From: an uncultured Taibaiella sp. | GTDB taxonomy: Bacteria > Bacteroidota > Bacteroidia > Chitinophagales > Chitinophagaceae | Length of the DNA stretch: 5,603 nucleotides | Assembly (NCBI GenBank): GCA_946886975.1 | Contig: CAMPJV010000192.1 | Span: 1-5,603, forward strand | Direction: 5' to 3' | In this document: one piece after another, positions 4,961-5,603 of the stretch | Layout: the number at the start of each line of letters is the position of its first letter | How positions within the stretch are numbered: the first letter of the stretch is position 1 | Made by a program: the position numbers and the translations under genes | The notes under the pieces: generated by a model | What the model was told of the DNA's origin: nothing | The model's input: only the letters and a program-made list of their open reading frames with translations | The model's database searches: none

Positions 4961-5603
4961 ATGTGCAACCGTATCGCCCTTCCGGAAGATAATGAGCTTA
5001 GAGACCTTGTGAAGAACCAGCACATAACGGTGCAGGAGTATGACCACTATTATCACGCCTTTGCATACACTCACCCCCAGGTACCCATTCTCACTATGGA
5101 TGAACCAACCGTGGTGAAAACTTCCATGTGGGGACTTGCACCAGCCTGGGCCAGGGACAAGTCTGAAGCACAGTCATGGGTAAAGCAGCTTGTAAATGCA
5201 AAGTCTGAAAAGGCGGACTCAACTTATAAGCCATACATCAGTTCTAAGCGATGCCTTGTATTTGTAAAAGGCTTCTACGAGTTTAGGTGGGAAGACGTAA
5301 AGGGCAAAGTAAAGACACCCTATTTCATTTACGCTGCAGATCATAAGCCATTCACCTTTGGTGGTATTTACAATAACTGGATGGATCATGAGTCTGGCCA
5401 CGTTTTTAATACATTCACCATACTGACTACTCCTTCCAACGAGCTAATGACTGAAATACACAATAGCGGGTGCAGGATGCCTGTCATAATTGGTCAGGAT
5501 CATTGGTCCCAGTGGCTCGACCCTGCGGTTGATTCAACCTCGTTCCTTAGCCCTTATAAGGATGGCTTTCTCAAAGCCCATCCTGTAAACAGGAACCTCG
5601 CAA
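4961..5603 (+). CDS. SRAP domain protein (YedK/HMCES family), truncated by window edge
   Basis: The frame is open from ATG 4961 to the right edge (214 codons), so the C terminus is missing. SRAP proteins form a thiazolidine crosslink through their N-terminal cysteine with abasic sites in single-stranded DNA, shielding them until repair. Known family hallmarks are all visible. MCNR at the start gives Cys2, exposed after Met removal. MWGLAPAW (56-63) is the conserved WGL.P.W motif. LVNAKSE (77-83) holds Asn79. KGFYEF (103-108) holds Glu107. IHNSGCRMPVI (166-176) holds His167, aligning with the Cys/Asn/Glu/His active site of E. coli YedK. GFYEF replaces the commoner GFYEW, and NSG precedes CRMP where many members have a shorter loop. 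The start is certain because Cys2 must follow the initiator Met. It is transcribed divergently from the reductase gene with its own promoter. No SOS-type operator is recognisable, which does not exclude damage control by another regulator. Confidence 0.96.
   Translation, partial: MCNRIALPEDNELRDLVKNQHITVQEYDHYYHAFAYTHPQVPILTMDEPTVVKTSMWGLAPAWARDKSEAQSWVKQLVNAKSEKADSTYKPYISSKRCLVFVKGFYEFRWEDVKGKVKTPYFIYAADHKPFTFGGIYNNWMDHESGHVFNTFTILTTPSNELMTEIHNSGCRMPVIIGQDHWSQWLDPAVDSTSFLSPYKDGFLKAHPVNRNLA

Noticed and set aside
5219..5401. 60-codon minus-strand frame
   Set aside because: It is antisense to the middle of the SRAP gene, whose active-site motifs span this stretch.

Overview
The window reads as chromosomal DNA from a member of the Bacteroidota, most likely near the Chitinophagaceae. 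Three things point there: two secreted proteins of the type IX secretion (T9SS) style, one with a recognisable C-terminal sorting domain; a close match to the phylum's unusual promoter -7 element (TAnnTTTG); and A-rich rather than Shine-Dalgarno leaders. Spot counts give about 45% G+C in the left-hand gene, 50% in the reductase gene and 57% in the esterase-like gene. There is no rRNA, tRNA, CRISPR array, insertion sequence or phage gene.

Layout. Bases 1-1319 (minus strand) hold the first 439 codons of a large secreted surface protein that runs off the left edge. Bases 1320-1804 are a 485-base divergent intergenic region with no convincing gene but several small repeats. Bases 1805-3127 (plus) encode a secreted SGNH-type hydrolase with a PKD domain and a T9SS sorting tail. 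After 34 bases, 3162-3803 (plus) encodes an AlkD-family DNA alkylation repair protein. Bases 3810-4232 (plus) are a broken AraC/GlxA-type regulator: only the DNA-binding end remains, and it carries two compensating one-base frameshifts. Its stop codon overlaps that of a convergent RibD/DHFR-like reductase (4229-4798, minus), which is preceded by a 13-codon upstream reading frame. Finally, 4961-5603 (plus) is the first 214 codons of an SRAP (YedK/HMCES) protein that runs off the right edge. The two edge genes lack a stop inside the window but are unmistakable on translation.

How it fits together. The left half is about the cell surface and the right half about genome maintenance. An alkyl-base glycosylase-like protein (which would produce abasic sites) and an SRAP protein (which captures abasic sites in single-stranded DNA) lie within 1.2 kb of each other. 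They are not in one operon, because the convergent reductase gene lies between them, so a functional link is only suggestive. I see no clearly new multi-gene system. The best leads are the broken regulator, the in-frame upstream ORF before the reductase, and two genes sharing an identical promoter-to-ATG geometry that predicts leaderless mRNAs.
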